From NCBI GenBank assembly GCA_026014515.1, contig JAOZIG010000226.1:1-8774 (forward strand): DNA of 8,774 nt, in the 5' to 3' direction. Of this stretch, positions 6,776 to 8,774 are shown one piece after another (the first letter of the stretch is position 1; each line of letters begins with the position of its first letter). The translations under genes and the position numbers were made by a program. The stretch is from Candidatus Bathyarchaeota archaeon (GTDB taxonomy: Archaea > Thermoproteota > Bathyarchaeia > TCS64). The notes below the pieces were generated by a model. That model was not told where the DNA came from. It did not search any database and saw only the letters and a list, made by a program, of their open reading frames with translations.

Positions 6776-7477
6776 TTAGATCAGGTCCTTGAATTTTTTT
6801 TCTCCTTCTATTACGCCGTCTTTGAAGCTGATGAGACGGTCTGTTTGTTGACCCACTGCTGGGTCGTGGGTGATTAGGATGAAGGTTTTTCCTTCCTCCT
6901 CGTTGAGTGTTCTTAGCAGGTGCATTATCTCTGCTCCTGTTTTACTGTCTAGGTTTCCCGTTAATTCGTCTGCTAGTAAGATGTTGGGGTTGTTCGCGAG
7001 GGCGCGTGCTATTGCTACTCGTTGTTGTTCTCCGCCGCTTAGCTGGCTTGGTTTATGGTCTGCTCTGTCCGCTAATCCTACGAGACCAAGTAGTTCTTTG
7101 GCTCGTTTGTGGCGTTCTCCTCTAGCTACGCCTGCTATTGCCATGGGTAGTTCTACGTTGCCTTGGGCGTCCATCCGTGGGATGAGGTTGAAGAACTGGA
7201 AGATGAACCCGATCTCGCGGTTCCGTAGATCAGCTACTTGATTGTCGTTGAGTTTGTTGATGTTGACGCCGTTGATGTTGACATCGCCTGATGTGGGGCG
7301 GTCTAGGGCTCCTATCATGTTGAGTAGGGTGCTTTTACCTGAGCCGCTGGGCCCCATGATTGCCATGAACTCTCCTTCCTCGACGCCTAGGTCTACGCCT
7401 TTGAGTACTTCGAGGGGTCTGCCTCCTGACATGTAGGTCTTGTGTAGGTCTATGGTTTCAACGATTAATTTTGTCAT
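6776..7477 (-). CDS. ABC transporter ATP-binding protein, LolD/MacB type
   Basis: A 233-residue nucleotide-binding subunit of normal family length. Walker A GPSGSGKST (42-50), Q-loop Q94, signature LSGGEQQR (146-153), Walker B NILLADE (165-171) with catalytic E171, D-loop NLD (175-177) and switch H204 are all present, so it should hydrolyse ATP. The usual ADEPTGNLD reads ADELTGNLD. LolD/MacB-type ATPases pair with FtsX-fold permeases, which matches the permease two genes downstream. The ATG overlaps the PadR stop (ATGA, 4 bases) and has GGAG 8 bases upstream, so regulator and ATPase are translated together. It sits on the cytoplasmic face as a dimer. The substrate cannot be inferred from this subunit. 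Confidence 0.96.
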   Translation of the reverse strand: MTKLIVETIDLHKTYMSGGRPLEVLKGVDLGVEEGEFMAIMGPSGSGKSTLLNMIGALDRPTSGDVNINGVNINKLNDNQVADLRNREIGFIFQFFNLIPRMDAQGNVELPMAIAGVARGERHKRAKELLGLVGLADRADHKPSQLSGGEQQRVAIARALANNPNILLADELTGNLDSKTGAEIMHLLRTLNEEEGKTFILITHDPAVGQQTDRLISFKDGVIEGEKKFKDLI

Positions 7478-8013
7478 TCTTGTTTCTCCAGTAGTTTATC
7501 GATCATGTCGAGGCGGCTCAGTGTGTTTTCCTTGATTTGGGTGAGGATTTTTTCTTTAATATCGGTGTCGATGTTATCTGTGAAGGTTCCTAGTAACTGG
7601 TTTGTCATGAATTGTTCTTTTGATGTGAGTTTGTCTAGGAGTTCCATTGCGCCTTGTTTTCGCTCGTAGGTGAGCCATTTAACGACTACTGAGATGTATT
7701 TTATGCTAAAATCAATGGAGCCTTCTAGGTGGTTTTGCATTAAGTCAAATAACTGTGTTCCTTGCTTCGTGATCTTGTAGTATTCTATCTCGTCACGTGT
7801 CTCTGTAGTAATGAAGCCTTTTTTTTCGAGACTCTTCAGGGCTGGGTAGACTGTGCCTGTTTTGGGTTCCCATGTGCCTTCAAATTCTTCTTTGAGGGTT
7901 ACTAGCATCTCGTAGCCATATTTGGGGCCCTCGTCTAGCTGTAGTAGTAGCAGCATCTGTAGTGGGCTGACTGGCATTCTTACGGGGTTTTGGCTGTTAA
8001 TGCTTAATGTCAT
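7474..8013 (-). CDS. PadR-family transcriptional regulator
   Basis: A 179-residue regulator. Residues 17-90 form the PadR winged helix: PLQMLLLLQL, then GPKYGYEML, then the recognition region GTVYPALKSLEKKGFI (53-68) and a wing ending in YYKITKQG (78-85). Residues about 95-178 are a mostly helical C-terminal domain expected to make the dimer. PadR proteins commonly repress adjacent transporter genes and are released by a small ligand, often a toxic compound. Being first in the ABC operon, it probably controls its own promoter. The ATG at 8013 is supported by GAGGT (8020-8024) 6 bases upstream. An internal ATG at codon 13 lacks such a site. Confidence 0.94.
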   Translation of the reverse strand: MTLSINSQNPVRMPVSPLQMLLLLQLDEGPKYGYEMLVTLKEEFEGTWEPKTGTVYPALKSLEKKGFITTETRDEIEYYKITKQGTQLFDLMQNHLEGSIDFSIKYISVVVKWLTYERKQGAMELLDKLTSKEQFMTNQLLGTFTDNIDTDIKEKILTQIKENTLSRLDMIDKLLEKQE

Positions 8014-8060
8014 GAGTTGACCTCTACCTAGTGATTGCTTTTCTGAAACAGTCGCCTACT

Positions 8061-8067
8061 CTTAAAC
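8061..8067 (-). promoter_or_regulatory. Candidate TATA box of the PadR/ABC operon
   Basis: The minus strand reads AATGTTTAAGAG. The box would start transcription near 8038, giving a leader of about 25 bases that contains the GAGGT site. The tandem repeat at 8071-8092 lies 3 bases upstream, so a protein bound there would affect TBP/TFB access. Confidence 0.4.
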
Positions 8068-8070
8068 ATT

Positions 8071-8092
8071 TTTCATAATTGTTTCATAATTG
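8071..8092. repeat. Perfect tandem 11-bp repeat in the divergent promoter region, candidate operator
   Basis: TTTCATAATTG occurs twice head to tail with no spacer (8071-8081 and 8082-8092). The 11-base period is about one helical turn, so both copies face the same side of the DNA. It adjoins the PadR AT box, and the second copy is itself AT-rich and about 26 bases upstream of a possible start for the ATP-grasp gene. This makes it a good candidate site for PadR or another regulator acting on both genes. Binding is inferred; the repeat is seen directly. Confidence 0.55.
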
Positions 8093-8136
8093 AATGCAAA
8101 GGGTTAACCGGTGTGAACAAGTAGGTTTGGTGTAGC

Positions 8137-8774
8137 ATGAGTATCCTCATATTCACAGATAACCCGACGACGGGTGAGACAGGGTTAGTCCGGCGAGAGT
8201 TAAAGGAGCGGGGGTATGATGTTGGTTATCTTGCTCCTTGGGATATCAGTTTGCCCGGTTTTGAACCCGATTATGATCTATGTTATGTGCCTAGCAATAT
8301 GCTTCACAGGGGTAGCACCTTTGAGCTTGTTCACAGGCTCTTGATTCTGCGACGTATCGAGGAATCAGCGATTGTTGTTAACCCTGTTGAGTCCATGTTG
8401 AATTATAGTAAGGAGCATCTTAGTCTTCAACTGAATAAACTTGGAATATCTCATCCTGAGACATTGATCACTGAGAACATTGAGGTCGCCAATGATTTTG
8501 TATCCCGGATTCAAGCCGATGGACGAGACGTGGTGATAAAACCAATATGTCTCAGCCGTGGCACAGGGGTAAGTAAGCTCAGTTGGATACGAAGCAGAGA
8601 GGATCTAACCCAGTACTTGCTCTGGTATACGAGGAACTTTGGTGAGGGTGTTTTCTATCTTCAGGAATATGTGCCTAACCTTGGTTATGATGTCAGGTGT
8701 CTAGTGGTTGATGGTGAGGTCATTGGTAGGGAGGCGAGGTCTAACCCCGAGGATTTCAGGTATAATGTAGCTGC
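8137..8774 (+). CDS. RimK/LysX-like ATP-grasp ligase, N-terminal 212 residues; runs off right edge
   Basis: The frame from ATG 8137 stays open to the window end. The N-terminal pre-ATP-grasp domain begins MSILIFTDNPTTGETGLVRR. The ATP-grasp part shows a conserved lysine in VVIKPICLSRGTG (132-144, K135), then YLQEYVPNLGYDVRCLVVDG (174-193, E177, D185, R187) and EARSNPEDFRYNVAA (199-213, last codon incomplete). The last stretch matches the form in RimK-type ligases, where NPxDFRxNVA leads into the catalytic core. RimK relatives join an amino acid, often glutamate, to a carboxylate: ribosomal protein S6, LysW-linked aminoadipate, or coenzyme F420 and methanopterin. Which applies cannot be told. 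An in-frame TAG at 8122 limits the start to this ATG, and the upstream ribosome site is weak. It is divergent from PadR. Confidence 0.85.
   Translation, partial: MSILIFTDNPTTGETGLVRRELKERGYDVGYLAPWDISLPGFEPDYDLCYVPSNMLHRGSTFELVHRLLILRRIEESAIVVNPVESMLNYSKEHLSLQLNKLGISHPETLITENIEVANDFVSRIQADGRDVVIKPICLSRGTGVSKLSWIRSREDLTQYLLWYTRNFGEGVFYLQEYVPNLGYDVRCLVVDGEVIGREARSNPEDFRYNVA

Noticed and set aside
6700..6800. Chimeric contig join at the skew switch
   Set aside because: The ATPase, secreted protein and permease genes are collinear, abut or nearly abut, and belong to one functional cassette across this point.
6870..7241. 123-codon plus-strand frame opposite the ABC ATPase
   Set aside because: Shadow of a highly conserved ATPase; Ser/Arg/Leu-rich with no recognisable domain.
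8102..8109. GGTTAACC palindrome upstream of the ATP-grasp gene
   Set aside because: Only 8 bases, expected by chance at a fair rate, and no second copy in this intergenic region.
1..8774. Mobile element, CRISPR array, tRNA or rRNA
   Set aside because: No transposase or integrase frame, no regularly spaced repeats, no terminal inverted repeats and no recognisable cloverleaf or rRNA sequence were seen on either strand.

Overview
The window looks archaeal. Likely promoters are AT boxes about 25 bases upstream of starts rather than bacterial -35/-10 pairs. Several genes have no Shine-Dalgarno site and may be leaderless, while others have clear GGAG or GAGGT sites. TTG starts are used. The exported COG1361-like (S-layer/CARDB type) protein and the MacB-like ABC cassette with a Yip1 protein are also typical of archaea. 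An uncultured Thermoproteota (Bathyarchaeia-like), Asgard or Thermoplasmatota lineage would fit, but I cannot name the organism from this sequence. There are no rRNA, tRNA, CRISPR or insertion-sequence genes, and no gene-free stretch longer than about 125 bases.

Left part (1-3363). The left edge holds the 5' end of an M28-family peptidase gene on the minus strand. It is apparently frameshifted in a C/G run after about 37 codons and leaves the window. Upstream of it on the same strand is a single-domain cupin. Divergent from the cupin is a CapA-like metallophosphatase, whose 3' end overlaps by 8 bases the 3' end of a convergent, complete M28 zinc peptidase.

Middle part (3402-8013). Five tightly packed minus-strand genes form one operon, in transcription order: PadR-family repressor, ABC ATPase (LolD/MacB type), secreted four-repeat beta-sandwich protein, MacB/FtsX-type permease, Yip1-domain membrane protein. 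Junctions are a 4-base ATGA overlap, 0 bases, 10 bases (the stop codon adjoins the next SD) and an 8-base overlap. I read it as a self-regulated membrane machine: ATPase plus permease driving work outside the membrane, with the secreted protein in the place where bacteria use a MacA adaptor.

Right part (8014-8774). A 123-base divergent promoter region carries a perfect tandem 11-bp repeat, the best operator candidate in the window. Beyond it a RimK/LysX-like ATP-grasp ligase gene starts on the plus strand and runs off the right edge.

Across the whole window the plus strand changes from A/C-rich (left) to T/G-rich (right) whatever strand the genes are on. The change lies between about 5.6 and 6.8 kb, inside the operon. 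No gene feature explains this strand-skew switch.
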